DNA of 64,000 nt from Prevotella sp. OH937_COT-195 (GCF_003932845.1 NZ_RQZH01000005.1:1-64000), one strand, 5' to 3'. Positions 46,271-56,247 are shown, counted from the stretch's first letter. The notes: generated by a model from the sequence alone, not told the origin. Made by a program: numbers and translations.

Positions 46271-47851
46271 ATGGCTGCATTATTTATCTATTCCGTAAAA
46301 GTAAGTCTTTGCATGATAGTATTCTATTTTGCTTACAAGATGCTGTTGAGCAGGGAAACATTCCACCGTTTCAATCGCATAGCCATTCTCTCCATGCTCG
46401 TTCTATCGATGCTGTTGCCGCTTGTACGGCTAAGTTCGAGTGCAGAGAACGGTCTTTCGCGCGGACTGGTTGCCATGGAACATGCAGTGTATGTTAGTGC
46501 CGAAGTGGTTAGTGCCGATTCGGGGTTGTCCCTTGTGCAGTGGGGATTTGTCGTCTATTCTCTCGGTGTGGTGTTTTTCTTTATAAGAGAGACCCTCTCG
46601 CTTATAAGGTTGAAAAAGAAGATGGGCGGCGGAAGCAATATCACTGCGACGACAAAGGTGCGTATAATTGTTGTCGATGAAGATATTGCCCCGTTCTCAT
46701 GGTTCGGCAATATCGTGATTGGTGCAAAGGATTATGCCGAAAATCGTAACGAAATAATAATTCACGAGATGGAACATGTTCGTCTGAGGCATTCTTGGGA
46801 CGTGTTGTTCTGCAATATTTCAATCATAATTCTGTGGTTCAATCCCACAGTATGGTTGTTGAAGCAGGAGTTGCAGAATATACATGAGTACGAAGCCGAC
46901 GAAGCCGTGTTAAGAAAAGGTATAGATGCCCGGCATTACCAAATGCTGTTAATTAGGAAATCTGTCGGAGAACGTTTGTTCTCCATGGCAAACAATTTAA
47001 ATCACAATTCATTAAAAAAACGTATTACCATGATGAAAAAGACAAGAACAAATCCTTGGCAGCGCACTAAGGCTCTTGCCGTGCTGCCCATTGCCGCAGT
47101 AGCAATCGTTGCATTTGCCAACCCAACGGTTGAGCAGGTGGTTAACAAGGTGGAAACAGAGAGTGAGAAAATAGTGGAGATGGTATCGGGAAATGCTGTC
47201 GCACCGGCATCGAACATGTCATTAACTGATGCCGCAGACGTAAATAATACCGACAAGACACCATCTTCTGTGGAAAACTGTGACAGTATTTCCGAAGACA
47301 CATGTTGGAGTTTGCCGGAAGTCATGCCGGAGTTTCCGGGCGGGCAGATCGAACTTATGAAATTCCTTTCACAGAACATCAAATATCCGGAGACCGCAGT
47401 AAAAAACAACATACAAGGTCGTGTAATGGTGGAGTTCGTAATAGACAAGGAAGGCAATGTAATTTCGCCGTCGGTGCTTCGCGGTATCTCCCCGGAACTT
47501 GATGCCGAGGCATTGCGCATTATAGACATGATGCCAAAATGGATTCCCGGCAAGCTAAACGGCAAGCCCGTAAAAGTGAAATACACAATCCCCATAAGTT
47601 TCGTGTTGAGCAACAATGTCACCGACATAAAAGAGAAACAGGTTAGTACGATAGCCGGAGAGTTGACAAAACAAGTTTTGACAGGGAGTGATGTGGGCGT
47701 GCTTTTAAACGGCCGTTCCGCAACCAATGAAGACTTGGAGAAAATCAGTTCCAAGAAAATAAAAGAAATGAAAGTTATAAAAGATCCGGAACAGGTGGCA
47801 AAGATGGGCTTCAAGGGGAAAAATGTAGTGGTTTTCATAACTACAAATTAA
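46271..47851 (+). CDS. BlaR1-type M56 peptidase with TonB C-terminal domain
   Basis: 526 residues, inner membrane. Transmembrane segments at 5-20, 36-52 and 87-105. The zinc protease motif HEMEH is near 176 with EYEADEAV further on, as in BlaR1/MecR1. After the fourth segment (KALAVLPIAAVAIVAFA) a periplasmic TonB_C domain begins (LPEVMPEFPGGQIELMKFLS ... GRVMVEFVIDKEGNV). The last ~50 residues resemble part of a TonB plug (VLLNGRSATNEDLEKI, KGKNVVVFITTN). It replaces the penicillin-binding sensor of classical BlaR1, so the signal is probably different. No beta-lactamase is adjacent. The final TAA overlaps a repeat element. Confidence 0.88.
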   Translation: MAALFIYSVKVSLCMIVFYFAYKMLLSRETFHRFNRIAILSMLVLSMLLPLVRLSSSAENGLSRGLVAMEHAVYVSAEVVSADSGLSLVQWGFVVYSLGVVFFFIRETLSLIRLKKKMGGGSNITATTKVRIIVVDEDIAPFSWFGNIVIGAKDYAENRNEIIIHEMEHVRLRHSWDVLFCNISIIILWFNPTVWLLKQELQNIHEYEADEAVLRKGIDARHYQMLLIRKSVGERLFSMANNLNHNSLKKRITMMKKTRTNPWQRTKALAVLPIAAVAIVAFANPTVEQVVNKVETESEKIVEMVSGNAVAPASNMSLTDAADVNNTDKTPSSVENCDSISEDTCWSLPEVMPEFPGGQIELMKFLSQNIKYPETAVKNNIQGRVMVEFVIDKEGNVISPSVLRGISPELDAEALRIIDMMPKWIPGKLNGKPVKVKYTIPISFVLSNNVTDIKEKQVSTIAGELTKQVLTGSDVGVLLNGRSATNEDLEKISSKKIKEMKVIKDPEQVAKMGFKGKNVVVFITTN

Positions 47852-48048
47852 CCCAAATCGGTCATTAGAACCCTCAACCGATTTTGTCCGATTGTTGAGC
47901 GGATGTGCAGCCGTTTCATCGAAGGCGTAGCGGGCTACATCGAGATGTAATGGCTGCGCAGATGTCAGTTAGCGGGCTAAAGCAGTCGGGAAGCGTAACG
48001 GAAATAGCAAGTATAAGCAAATGCGGTATAATGACCGATTTGGGTTAA
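47848..48048. mobile_element. MITE-like element copy 2 with perfect 20-bp inverted ends
   Basis: 201 bp. The ends TTAACCCAAATCGGTCATTA (47848-47867) and its exact inverted copy (48029-48048) are 20 bp. The interior holds an imperfect hairpin (GCAGCCGTTTCATC / GATGTAATGGCTGC). No ORF. It matches 6726-6928 in opposite orientation. Its left end begins inside the last codons of the M56 gene, and the TAA stop is part of the repeat. Confidence 0.75.
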
Positions 48049-48062
48049 ATAAAAACCGTTGG

Positions 48063-48150
48063 GCAATTTAGCCGAAATTGGTGAGCAAAACCGCTGAAAT
48101 TGGTCGGTAATTTCGGCGATATTGCAGCACGATTAAGCACAAACGAGATA
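48063..48150 (+). repeat. 22-bp repeat array D (3 units plus 1 degenerate)
   Basis: Units at 48063, 48085 and 48107 begin GCAAT, GCAAA and GTAAT and have cores GCCGAAATTG, GCTGAAATTG and GGCGATATTG. The fourth (48129) has GATTAAGCACAAA. It immediately follows the inverted-repeat element and is the inverse-orientation counterpart of array A. Confidence 0.8.
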
Positions 48151-48218
48151 CCGTTCCGGGGTAAGAAACAGCATAAATAATCGGAGACTTTTACTAATTG
48201 CTATTACAGATACCAATT

Positions 48219-48293
48219 ACTTTTGCAAAAGTTTCGTCCCATTTACGGCAATTTACGTTACTATATTTAACGCAAACGCTCGTAAATGGGACG
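48219..48293 (+). other. Orphan promoter-like box and strong hairpin
   Basis: TACTTTTG at 48219-48226 is followed by a hairpin with perfect 13-bp arms CGTCCCATTTACG (48235-48247) / CGTAAATGGGACG (48281-48293) and an inner stem CGTTA/TAACG. No ORF follows on the plus strand; it may be a small RNA or a terminator between the convergent genes. Confidence 0.4.
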
Positions 48294-48335
48294 TTAACAC
48301 ACATAAATCAGAGGCGTGACGTTATCCGTCTGATT

Positions 48336-50408
48336 TTATGGCAAAGTCTCTATCCTCACGTTAATACCCGCCGTGAACCAAAGTCCGGGCTGCGGTATGT
48401 TGCCAAAATCAATATAGTCTTTATTGTTCAAGAGATTGTTCACCTCTGTATATACGGTGTAACTCGGTTTGCTCCACGACAATCTGGCATCGAACAAAGA
48501 ATATGGACTATACTTACGACTTATTCCGTCGCGGTCGGTATACGATCCATTGCGTTTCTGGTATCGATAGTTCAGTCCCAAGTCAATACCTGTCGCAATG
48601 TGCGTCTGCAATGCCGCCACAAGTTTATGCCGCAGATATTCCTGCTTGCTCTCGGTAACGAAACCACCTTCCCCGCGTTTGTTTTGGTCTATGTAGTTAT
48701 AGTTTAACTGCAAACTTTTCAGTATTTTTTGCCGCGGCAGCAGTTCGGAAAGGTCGAACCGCATGTTTGTTTCCACCCCGATGGTGTTTACCTTGGTGAA
48801 ATTCACGCTTCGCCATACACGTTTCCCTTCTTTTTCGCCCGCTATCCAGTCTATCATATTCTTATATCGGTTATGATATACGCTGATGCTTCCGTATATT
48901 CCTCGCGAGGTATATTTCACCCCACCCTCAATCGCACTAAGTTCTTCCGGATTGAGTTGCGGGTTGGGTATATGTCCGCCCACGTTGTAAAACAGTTCCG
49001 TAAATGACGGCGTACGCAGCGACGTGTTCCACAAGGCATACAGTTTGAAATGCTCGCCCAGCCTGTAACTTGCATCTATGCCGGGATAGAAACCGAACCG
49101 TCGTTTGTTCCAAGTATTCTTAAGCACGACGAAACCTGCGGACAGTGTGAAATTTTCCAGCAACACATTATGTTCAAGATGAAAACTTATGTCAGAGCGA
49201 TTGAGTCCGTATTTATAATCTCGGGCGGTACCGTCGATGTGCTTCGGCTTATCGAGCGGTTTTCCGAGGTTGCCGCTCACGATGTCCTCGTTGCGGTATG
49301 CCGCCCCGAATGCCGTTCTTCCCATCGGTGTGTCGAAGAACAAATTCAGGGTAGTTCCGAACACGTTGGTAAGGTGGTAGTTGTATGGCACGGGACTTGT
49401 CTTGCCCCTGAAATACTCGAATCGGTCGAACGTGCGATTCCAATATACTGCCGGTTTGATGTGCAACCATAGTTTTTTGCTCTCTCCTTGCAGTGCGGCG
49501 AATGTCTTTGCCACATGTTCGAACTGCGTGTCGCTGCCCGTTCCGTAGAATGTGTTCGACCCAAAGTCCTTTATGCTCATTCCGGTGTGCCATCTTATAC
49601 CGATGCCGCTGTCGTTGAAGCCACCTTGGTAGAATGCTTTTCCACCTTTGAAGTCGGCATTAAGCGCCCCCGACTTCGCTCTGCTGAAGCCGTCACTCCG
49701 CTTATAACTTCCGCTTATTTGATTATTGAATTTGCCCGTTTTTGCATTGGTTCTTCCTCCGATGGTAAAATATCCGAAACTGCCCCCTTCCGTGTTAAGG
49801 TCGATGCTGCTCCTGTCTGCCATCTTCGTCACTATGTTTATCGCTCCCACGAGGCTCGATGTTCCGAACAGTCGGCTTGCGGGTCCCTCGATAATCTCAA
49901 TTCTCTCAATCTCACTCAGGTCAACCGGATATTCTGCCGAGTTGTGTCCCGTGTGCGGGTCGGTAATGTCTATGCCGTTCAGCAATACGGCAACTTGTTC
50001 TTGTGTGCCTCCCCTTATGCCGATGTCGGTTTGCGCCCCGAGCGGCCCTCTCTGTCTTACATCAACTGCTGCGGCATATTTCAGCAAGTCGTTAATACTT
50101 TGTACCGGCGCCGCCTGAATTTCCTCGCGTGTCAGTACAGTTACCATTCTCGCCGCTTTGCCCATGGCAAGCGGTGCAAGCGAGCCTTTCACTTCCACTT
50201 CTTCAAGCAGTACCTCCTTGTCGTCGCCCACAGGGTTTGCCTCGGGACGGCGTGTACTGATGCCGTCTGCCTTGGCGCATGTCAGCGTGGCAACGCTGAG
50301 CGTACCCACGATGACTTCTCTGCCGAGGCATGAGAACAACGCGTACCCCTTGTTTAGGAAGTGTTTGAACGTGATTGTCTCGCGTTTGTTAAAACGATTT
50401 TTGTACAT
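48336..50408 (-). CDS. BtuB/CirA-type TonB-dependent receptor
   Basis: 690 residues, outer membrane, imports a ligand with energy from TonB. An unusually long signal region (YKNRFNKRETITFKHFLNKG then FSCLGREVIVGTLSVATL) is common to a group of Bacteroidales BtuB-like receptors. The plug domain follows (VEVKGSLAPLAMGKAARMV, DIGIRGGTQEQVAVLLNGID, IERIEIIEGPASRLFGTSS), then a 22-strand-type barrel ending FTAGINVRIETLP. Similarity suggests cobalamin or a siderophore, but no B12 riboswitch fits in its ~40-nt leader. It is convergent with the M56 gene. Confidence 0.88.
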   Translation of the reverse strand: MYKNRFNKRETITFKHFLNKGYALFSCLGREVIVGTLSVATLTCAKADGISTRRPEANPVGDDKEVLLEEVEVKGSLAPLAMGKAARMVTVLTREEIQAAPVQSINDLLKYAAAVDVRQRGPLGAQTDIGIRGGTQEQVAVLLNGIDITDPHTGHNSAEYPVDLSEIERIEIIEGPASRLFGTSSLVGAINIVTKMADRSSIDLNTEGGSFGYFTIGGRTNAKTGKFNNQISGSYKRSDGFSRAKSGALNADFKGGKAFYQGGFNDSGIGIRWHTGMSIKDFGSNTFYGTGSDTQFEHVAKTFAALQGESKKLWLHIKPAVYWNRTFDRFEYFRGKTSPVPYNYHLTNVFGTTLNLFFDTPMGRTAFGAAYRNEDIVSGNLGKPLDKPKHIDGTARDYKYGLNRSDISFHLEHNVLLENFTLSAGFVVLKNTWNKRRFGFYPGIDASYRLGEHFKLYALWNTSLRTPSFTELFYNVGGHIPNPQLNPEELSAIEGGVKYTSRGIYGSISVYHNRYKNMIDWIAGEKEGKRVWRSVNFTKVNTIGVETNMRFDLSELLPRQKILKSLQLNYNYIDQNKRGEGGFVTESKQEYLRHKLVAALQTHIATGIDLGLNYRYQKRNGSYTDRDGISRKYSPYSLFDARLSWSKPSYTVYTEVNNLLNNKDYIDFGNIPQPGLWFTAGINVRIETLP

Positions 50409-50451
50409 TATTTATAATTGTTTTTACACATCGCAACGTGCAATGCGGCTG

Positions 50452-50482
50452 CAAAGGTAGCAAAATAATCCCTTACAGCAAA
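50452..50482 (-). promoter_or_regulatory. Promoter of the BtuB-like receptor
   Basis: Minus strand: TTTG (50479-50482), 19-bp spacer, TACCTTTG (50452-50459). The leader to the ATG at 50408 is only about 40 nt. Confidence 0.8.
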
Positions 50483-50560
50483 TACAATATGGCGGTTTAT
50501 GCACAATAACGTTTTGTCATCATGTGGCACAGTGCCTGCTTCCGGTGCTTCCGTTCGAGA

Positions 50561-51334
50561 CTACATCTTGCTGATTATGCCGAGTGTGGTGGCACGGATG
50601 AAAGAAACTATGTTGCGCACCTCTTCTCCGTCGGGCACCTGTTCCTCAACCTGCGTCACGGCATCGAAAACGCTCGTTTTGCCGTGGAATATCAAACGGT
50701 AGGCGTTTGCGATGTGTTTCCGCGTCTTTTCGTCAACTCCGTGGCTTGAAAGGATTTGCGAGTTCAGTCCTCCGTAACCCACCGGTATTCCACGAGCCAC
50801 GATATACGGCGGCACATCCTTGTCAATGTTGGTGCCGCAACTTATCATGGAAGCCGTCCCCACGCGCACTCCCTGATTCACTATCACATTCGAAGACAGT
50901 ATAACTCCGTTGTAAAATTCGCAGTCTCCGGCAATTTTCGTCCCATATCCGAGTACACACCTGTCGCCCACTTTCGTGTCGTGCGATATGTGTACGCCCT
51001 CCATTATGAAGTTTCCATTGCCTATGCGCGTTACGCCTTCCTTGAATGTGGCTCTGCTTATTACCACGTTCTCACGTATAACGTTGCCGTCTCCTATCTC
51101 CACCCGCGTAATGTCTCCGCGGTAGTTGAAATCCTGCGGTACGGCACCGATTACCGTTCCTTGATGCACATTGTTTTTCTTGCCCAATACAGAGCCTCTC
51201 ATTATGCTCACGAAAGGACAGACAATACAGTCGTCGCCAATGACAACATCATCTTCGATATACACAAAAGGATATATTGTCACTCCGCTGCCTATTGTCG
51301 CCTTCGGGCTTATCACTGCTTTATCGCTTATCAT
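50561..51334 (-). CDS. lpxA: UDP-GlcNAc acyltransferase LpxA
   Basis: 257 residues from ATG 51334 (ISDKAVISPKATIGSGV); a longer frame from 51355 adds seven unlikely residues. First step of lipid A synthesis, cytosolic trimer. The left-handed beta-helix of hexapeptide repeats is clear (VVIGDDCIVCPFVSI, VGDRCVLGYGTKI), with the active-site region EGVHISHDTKVGDR and the C-terminal helical domain. lpxC, lpxD and fabZ are not adjacent, so a second LpxA elsewhere is possible. It lies downstream of the RND pump genes. Confidence 0.88.
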   Translation of the reverse strand: MISDKAVISPKATIGSGVTIYPFVYIEDDVVIGDDCIVCPFVSIMRGSVLGKKNNVHQGTVIGAVPQDFNYRGDITRVEIGDGNVIRENVVISRATFKEGVTRIGNGNFIMEGVHISHDTKVGDRCVLGYGTKIAGDCEFYNGVILSSNVIVNQGVRVGTASMISCGTNIDKDVPPYIVARGIPVGYGGLNSQILSSHGVDEKTRKHIANAYRLIFHGKTSVFDAVTQVEEQVPDGEEVRNIVSFIRATTLGIISKM

Positions 51335-51476
51335 AGTCTCGTGCCCCCCTCGCATATTCCTTTTCTTTGCGTTTCAATCCGCTTTCTACACAGAGGTTAC
51401 AGGGGCGTTCTTTAAAGGTTTGTATTTACGGTTACATCATATTATCTCATTCAAGTCTTGCGCCACGAGGTTCTTT

Positions 51477-52862
51477 CTATCTCGTCCCTCCGCCCAATGC
51501 CTGATACAGACTTACCACGGCTTGCATCTTGTTGAAATCGTCGGTTACCTGCGATATTTCCGCATTCAGCAGCGAACTCTGTGCCTGTATCACTTCAAGG
51601 TATGTGCTCGACGACTCTGACACAAGCATCTGTGTGTGTTCAACATTCATGCGCAGAACTTTCACCTGATGTGCATCGAGTTCGCTCTTTGCCGCATTTG
51701 CGTTATATCTTACCAATGCGTTGCTAACCTCGCTTCCGGCTTGTATTATTGCATTCTGCCAGTTGTTGTATGCTTGTTCATACCTTGCTTTTGCCGCCAC
51801 GAGTCCGGCTTTCAATTGTCCGTTCATGAAGATTGGCTGTACAAGCGAGCCTACTGCAGAGGCAAGTATCTTTCCGGGGTTTACAGGCATGCCGCGACCG
51901 TTGTTGGTATATGCTCCGTTACCGCTGATTGTTATTTTCGGGTAGAAACGCGAGCGTGCGGCATTAACGTCGTAGAAACAGCTTGCCAATGTCATCTCGG
52001 CATAATGAACGTCGGCTCGGTTGGCAAGAAGTTGCAGTTCCACGCCCGTGGCAAACTCCGTTGGAAGCGATTGGTCGGAAAGTTTTCCGCGCGCAATGAC
52101 TTGTGCCGGCTGTCCGACAAGAACCGACAGGGCATTTTCCGTCTCCCGTATTTGGCGTTTCATATCTTCTGCCTGAGCCAATACTTTATAGTGAGCGGCC
52201 TCTGCACTTTGCACGCTGGTGGAGCGATAACGTCCCAACTCCATCTGCATTTTCATCACATCCCATGTGTTTTTGGTAAGAAGCGTCATCTCGTTCACAA
52301 TCTCAAGTTGGCGATCGAGCATCAAAAGTGTGTAGTACAGATTTGCGATGCCGGATATCACCCGCGTCTTCACGACAAGTTGATAATCCTTTGTTGCGAG
52401 CAATGTCATCTGTGCCGAGCGTTTCTGATTGAGCAGATTACCGAAAAGATCTATTACCCACGAGGCATTTACCGGCATCGAATATGTCTGCACTGCCTTG
52501 CCGAAGTCCCATGAGGATGCTGCGGCCTGCGGCGTGAAAGTGAACTGCGGCACGAATGCCAGTTTGGCGGCAGTAAGTTGAGCCTCAACCATCTTCACGT
52601 TAAGAGCGGCGTTCTGCATGTTCACGTTGTGGTCTATGCCTTGCTGTATGAGACTTTGCAGGTGCGGATCGGTAAACACCTGTCTCCACGGCAGATTGCC
52701 GAACGATGCCGTGTCGGCCGTTGCGGGCGTGCCGGCAGCAAGCGTTGCATCGCGCATTATGCCTTTGAGATTCACTTCCGGGCGTTGGTACTTGCCGTAA
52801 ATGCCACAGCCGCTCAGCAGCACCGCAGCCGACATCATTGCTGTTATTATTGTCTTTCTCAT
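51477..52862 (-). CDS. RND pump outer-membrane channel lipoprotein
   Basis: 461 residues, TolC/OprM family (NodT type). Lipobox LLSGC (Cys19). After PWRQVFTDPHLQSLIQQGI two repeats of OEP helices follow (VKMVEAQLTAAKLAFVPQF; YEQAYNNWQNAIIQAGSEV). It forms the trans-envelope channel with the adaptor and permease encoded upstream; 62 bp after the permease. The substrates are not predictable. Confidence 0.9.
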   Translation of the reverse strand: MRKTIITAMMSAAVLLSGCGIYGKYQRPEVNLKGIMRDATLAAGTPATADTASFGNLPWRQVFTDPHLQSLIQQGIDHNVNMQNAALNVKMVEAQLTAAKLAFVPQFTFTPQAAASSWDFGKAVQTYSMPVNASWVIDLFGNLLNQKRSAQMTLLATKDYQLVVKTRVISGIANLYYTLLMLDRQLEIVNEMTLLTKNTWDVMKMQMELGRYRSTSVQSAEAAHYKVLAQAEDMKRQIRETENALSVLVGQPAQVIARGKLSDQSLPTEFATGVELQLLANRADVHYAEMTLASCFYDVNAARSRFYPKITISGNGAYTNNGRGMPVNPGKILASAVGSLVQPIFMNGQLKAGLVAAKARYEQAYNNWQNAIIQAGSEVSNALVRYNANAAKSELDAHQVKVLRMNVEHTQMLVSESSSTYLEVIQAQSSLLNAEISQVTDDFNKMQAVVSLYQALGGGTR

Positions 52863-52924
52863 TTTCTTTTTAGTATAACATCCTTTATTTAATGTGGCTC
52901 ACATAAATCGAATCAATTTACAAG

Positions 52925-55900
52925 CTACACCTTGACATTGTCCTTTCCTTGCATGTCCGCAGTACGGCCGTATTGCAGCAACTCGGTATCCACGTCGGAG
53001 TTTTCGTCTTCAAACTCCAACGGTTTGACTTTCTCCTGCAACCATTGGAATACCACGAACAATGCCGGCACAACAAATATCTGCAAAATCATTCCGATAA
53101 GCATTCCGCCAACGGCTGCCGCACCCAGCGTTTGGTTGCCATTGGCACCCACGCCGCTTGCAAACATCATCGGCAACAGACCTATTATCATGGCAAGTGA
53201 GGTCATCAGGATAGGACGAAGGCGTGATGCCGCACCCATCACGGCCGCCCATTTCACTGCCATACCCATCTGTCTGCGCTCAAGTGCAAACTGAACTATC
53301 AGTATGGCGTTCTTTGCCAGCAATCCTATAAGCATGATCAACGAGATTTGCATGTATATGTCGTTGCTGTGACCGAACAATACGGTGAAGATGAAAGCAC
53401 CCGCAAGACCGAACGGAATGGAAAGTATGACCGACAGCGGGAGCAGATAACTCTCGTATTGCGCACTCAAAATTAGATATACAAACAAGATACAAAGTAT
53501 GAAAATAATTCCCGTTGTGTTGCTCGACCGCGCTTCCTCGCGTGTCAGTCCGCTGTATTCGTAAGTGTAACCCGGCGGCAATGTCTCCGCAGCAACCTCG
53601 GAAATGGCTTGCATTACCTCTCCCGATGAATACCCGTCATTAGGCGTAACGTTTGCCGAAATACTGGTAAAAAGGTTGAAACGGTTGATGTTGGACGGTC
53701 CATATACACGCTTCAAGTTACAGAACTCTGTTACCGAAACCATTCCGGAGTTTGTCCTTATGAAGATATTCTTTATGCCGTCCGGTTTCATTCTGCTCTC
53801 CACATCGCCTTGAATCATCACGCGGTAGAGTTTGCCATACGAGTTGAAGTTGGACGCATAGAGACCTCCATAATATCCTTGAAGCGTGGCGAGTATCGCC
53901 GACGGACCTATTCCTGCCTGCTTGCACTTTGCCACATCCACGTCGACCATGTACTGCGGATAGTTCGGATTGTACGAAGTCATGGCTTTTTGCACCTCCG
54001 GTCGTTTCTCCAAGGCGGCAAGGAATTCCTGTGTACGGTCGAAGAAACGGTTAAGATTGCCACCGGTCTGGTCTTCAAGGTTCAGCGTAACGGCGTTGGT
54101 AGCCGAGAAACCCGATACCATTGGCGGAGGGAATGCCAAGATTTTTGCATCCTTTATGCTTGCCGTCTGTTTGTATATCATTCCCAAGACAGACATGTTG
54201 GCACGCGAGTTCAAGAAGAAACGCATTATGCCGTCGCCCTCCCAGAGTCCCGACACCTTATACCATAAACCGCCCATTCGCTCTTCGAAAGGCTTCAGTT
54301 TTACTATGAACGTGGCTTGGTCGGAACCTTGTCCGGCAATGAAGTTGAATCCCTGTATCTGTTCACGACTCTTTATTGCGGGGTTCGAAGCCAGCATTGA
54401 GTCAACCTGATCTATCACTTGCTGTGTTCGGTGTACGCTTGTACCCGGCGGCATTGATATGGTACAGAATATAACACCCGTGTCCTCATTAGGAACGAGT
54501 CCGGTTTTGGTTGTCAACATGCTCGTAACAAGAACCACGATGCCTATGACTATGGCAATGCCAACGGCAATCTTATGTTTGACGACACGCTCAACTCCTT
54601 TCTTGTATTTTCCGAGCATTTTGTCGTACTGTGTGTTGAAAGAAGCATGGAAACGGTCAATTACGCTCATTCGTTTCTCTTCCTCGCCGTGAGGTTTCAG
54701 GAAAATGGCACAGAGAGCCGGCGAAAGCGTAAGGGCATTCATCGCGGAAATAAAAATCGAAACTGCCATCGTGATACCGAACTCGCGGTAGAAGGCTCCC
54801 GATACTCCGCCGATGAAAGACACCGGTATGAACACCGATGCCATTACGAGGGTAATAGAAATTATGGCACCCGAAATCTCATTCATTGCATCTATACTCG
54901 CCGCAAGTGCATTCTTGTAGCCCATGTCGAGTTTTGCGTGTACGGCTTCCACCACCACTATGGCATCGTCTACCACTATTGCAATGGCAAGCAACAAGGC
55001 TGACAGCGTGAGAAGGTTTATGGAGAAGCCGAACACATAGAGGAAGAAGAACGTTCCTATTAGCGACACGGGCACCGCAATGAGCGGAATCAATGTAGAA
55101 CGGAAATCTTGAAGGAACACATACACCACTATGAACACGAGTATAAAGGTAATTACAAGCGTAAATACCACCTCCTCAATAGAGGCATGCAGGAACTCGG
55201 TGACATCGTAGTTGATGTTGATTTCGCACCCCGGTGGCAGCATCTTGCCCTGCCTTTCCAGTTCCGCCTTGCAGTCTGTGGCAATTTGGTTGGCATTGGA
55301 ACCGGCAATCTGCTGCACCATACCTACCACCGAAGGTTTGTTGTCGTGGCGCATTGACACAGAGTATTGCTGTCCGCCAAGTTCTATTTTCGCCACGTCT
55401 TTCAGTCTGAGTGTCTGACCCGTGGTGCTCGCAGATATTATTATGTCGCCATATTCTTCCGGTGTTTTCAGACGACCTTTGTAGCGCATCACATACTCGT
55501 ATGCCATGTCGCTCTGCTCTCCGAATGCTCCGGGAGCAGCCTCAATGTTTTGGTCGGCAAGCACTTTTGCAATGTCCGACGGCATCAGGTTGTACTGCTT
55601 CATTGCATCCGGTTTGAGCCATATACGCATCGAGTATGTCATCATGCCCGGACTCTGCACGTCTCCCACGCCCTCAATGCGTTTCAGAGCCGGAATTATA
55701 TTTATGGAAAAGTAGTTTGCAAGGAACTCGTCATCATAACGTTCGTCGTTTGATGACAGCGATAAAATCATAACCTGCGATGTTTGTCGTTTCGATACCG
55801 TGACACCGGAACGCGTAACCTCGGCAGGAAGCAATGCCTGTGCCTGCTGAACACGGTTCTGTACGTTTACCGCAGCCATATTAGGGTCTACCCCCTGGCG

Positions 55901-56185
55901 GAACATTACGCTAATCATAGCCATGCCGTTGTTGGTAGCCGTGGAGCTCATATAGTCCATACCCTCCACACCGTTGATGCTTTCCTCGAGTGGTGCGATT
56001 ACGGAGTTTTTAACGGTTTCGGCATCGGCACCCATATACATGGCGGTTACCATTACGGTGGGAGGAGCGATGTTGGGGTATTGCTCCACGGGCAGGGCAA
56101 TGAGACCGATGAAACCCAATATCACGGTTATTATGGAAATCACCGTCGATAATACCGGTCTCTTTATAAAATTTGTAAATGTCAT
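52925..56185 (-). CDS. RND efflux permease (AcrB/HAE1 family)
   Basis: 1086 residues, inner membrane, proton-driven export of hydrophobic toxins. TM1 (STVISIITVILGFIGLIALP), large periplasmic loops, TM segments including the proton-relay AIVVDDAIVVVEA near 400, and the C-terminal half TM cluster (LMLIGLLAKNAILIVQFAL). Typical length. It is the middle gene of adaptor-permease-channel. Confidence 0.94.
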   Translation of the reverse strand: MTFTNFIKRPVLSTVISIITVILGFIGLIALPVEQYPNIAPPTVMVTAMYMGADAETVKNSVIAPLEESINGVEGMDYMSSTATNNGMAMISVMFRQGVDPNMAAVNVQNRVQQAQALLPAEVTRSGVTVSKRQTSQVMILSLSSNDERYDDEFLANYFSINIIPALKRIEGVGDVQSPGMMTYSMRIWLKPDAMKQYNLMPSDIAKVLADQNIEAAPGAFGEQSDMAYEYVMRYKGRLKTPEEYGDIIISASTTGQTLRLKDVAKIELGGQQYSVSMRHDNKPSVVGMVQQIAGSNANQIATDCKAELERQGKMLPPGCEININYDVTEFLHASIEEVVFTLVITFILVFIVVYVFLQDFRSTLIPLIAVPVSLIGTFFFLYVFGFSINLLTLSALLLAIAIVVDDAIVVVEAVHAKLDMGYKNALAASIDAMNEISGAIISITLVMASVFIPVSFIGGVSGAFYREFGITMAVSIFISAMNALTLSPALCAIFLKPHGEEEKRMSVIDRFHASFNTQYDKMLGKYKKGVERVVKHKIAVGIAIVIGIVVLVTSMLTTKTGLVPNEDTGVIFCTISMPPGTSVHRTQQVIDQVDSMLASNPAIKSREQIQGFNFIAGQGSDQATFIVKLKPFEERMGGLWYKVSGLWEGDGIMRFFLNSRANMSVLGMIYKQTASIKDAKILAFPPPMVSGFSATNAVTLNLEDQTGGNLNRFFDRTQEFLAALEKRPEVQKAMTSYNPNYPQYMVDVDVAKCKQAGIGPSAILATLQGYYGGLYASNFNSYGKLYRVMIQGDVESRMKPDGIKNIFIRTNSGMVSVTEFCNLKRVYGPSNINRFNLFTSISANVTPNDGYSSGEVMQAISEVAAETLPPGYTYEYSGLTREEARSSNTTGIIFILCILFVYLILSAQYESYLLPLSVILSIPFGLAGAFIFTVLFGHSNDIYMQISLIMLIGLLAKNAILIVQFALERRQMGMAVKWAAVMGAASRLRPILMTSLAMIIGLLPMMFASGVGANGNQTLGAAAVGGMLIGMILQIFVVPALFVVFQWLQEKVKPLEFEDENSDVDTELLQYGRTADMQGKDNVKV

Positions 56186-56247
56186 ATATCAGTATTTTAC
56201 CGGAACAACCGGAATGTCATTATTTATAATAAGAATACATCAAGTGG

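Noticed and set aside
48303-48338. Terminator at the BtuB-like gene stop
   Set aside because: AAATCAGA/TCTGATTT pair with a long loop overlaps the stop codon and no U-run follows; too weak to annotate.
50409-50560. Cobalamin riboswitch for the BtuB-like receptor
   Set aside because: The promoter leaves only ~40 nt of leader; the GCCAC-like bases lie upstream of the promoter and cannot be in the RNA.
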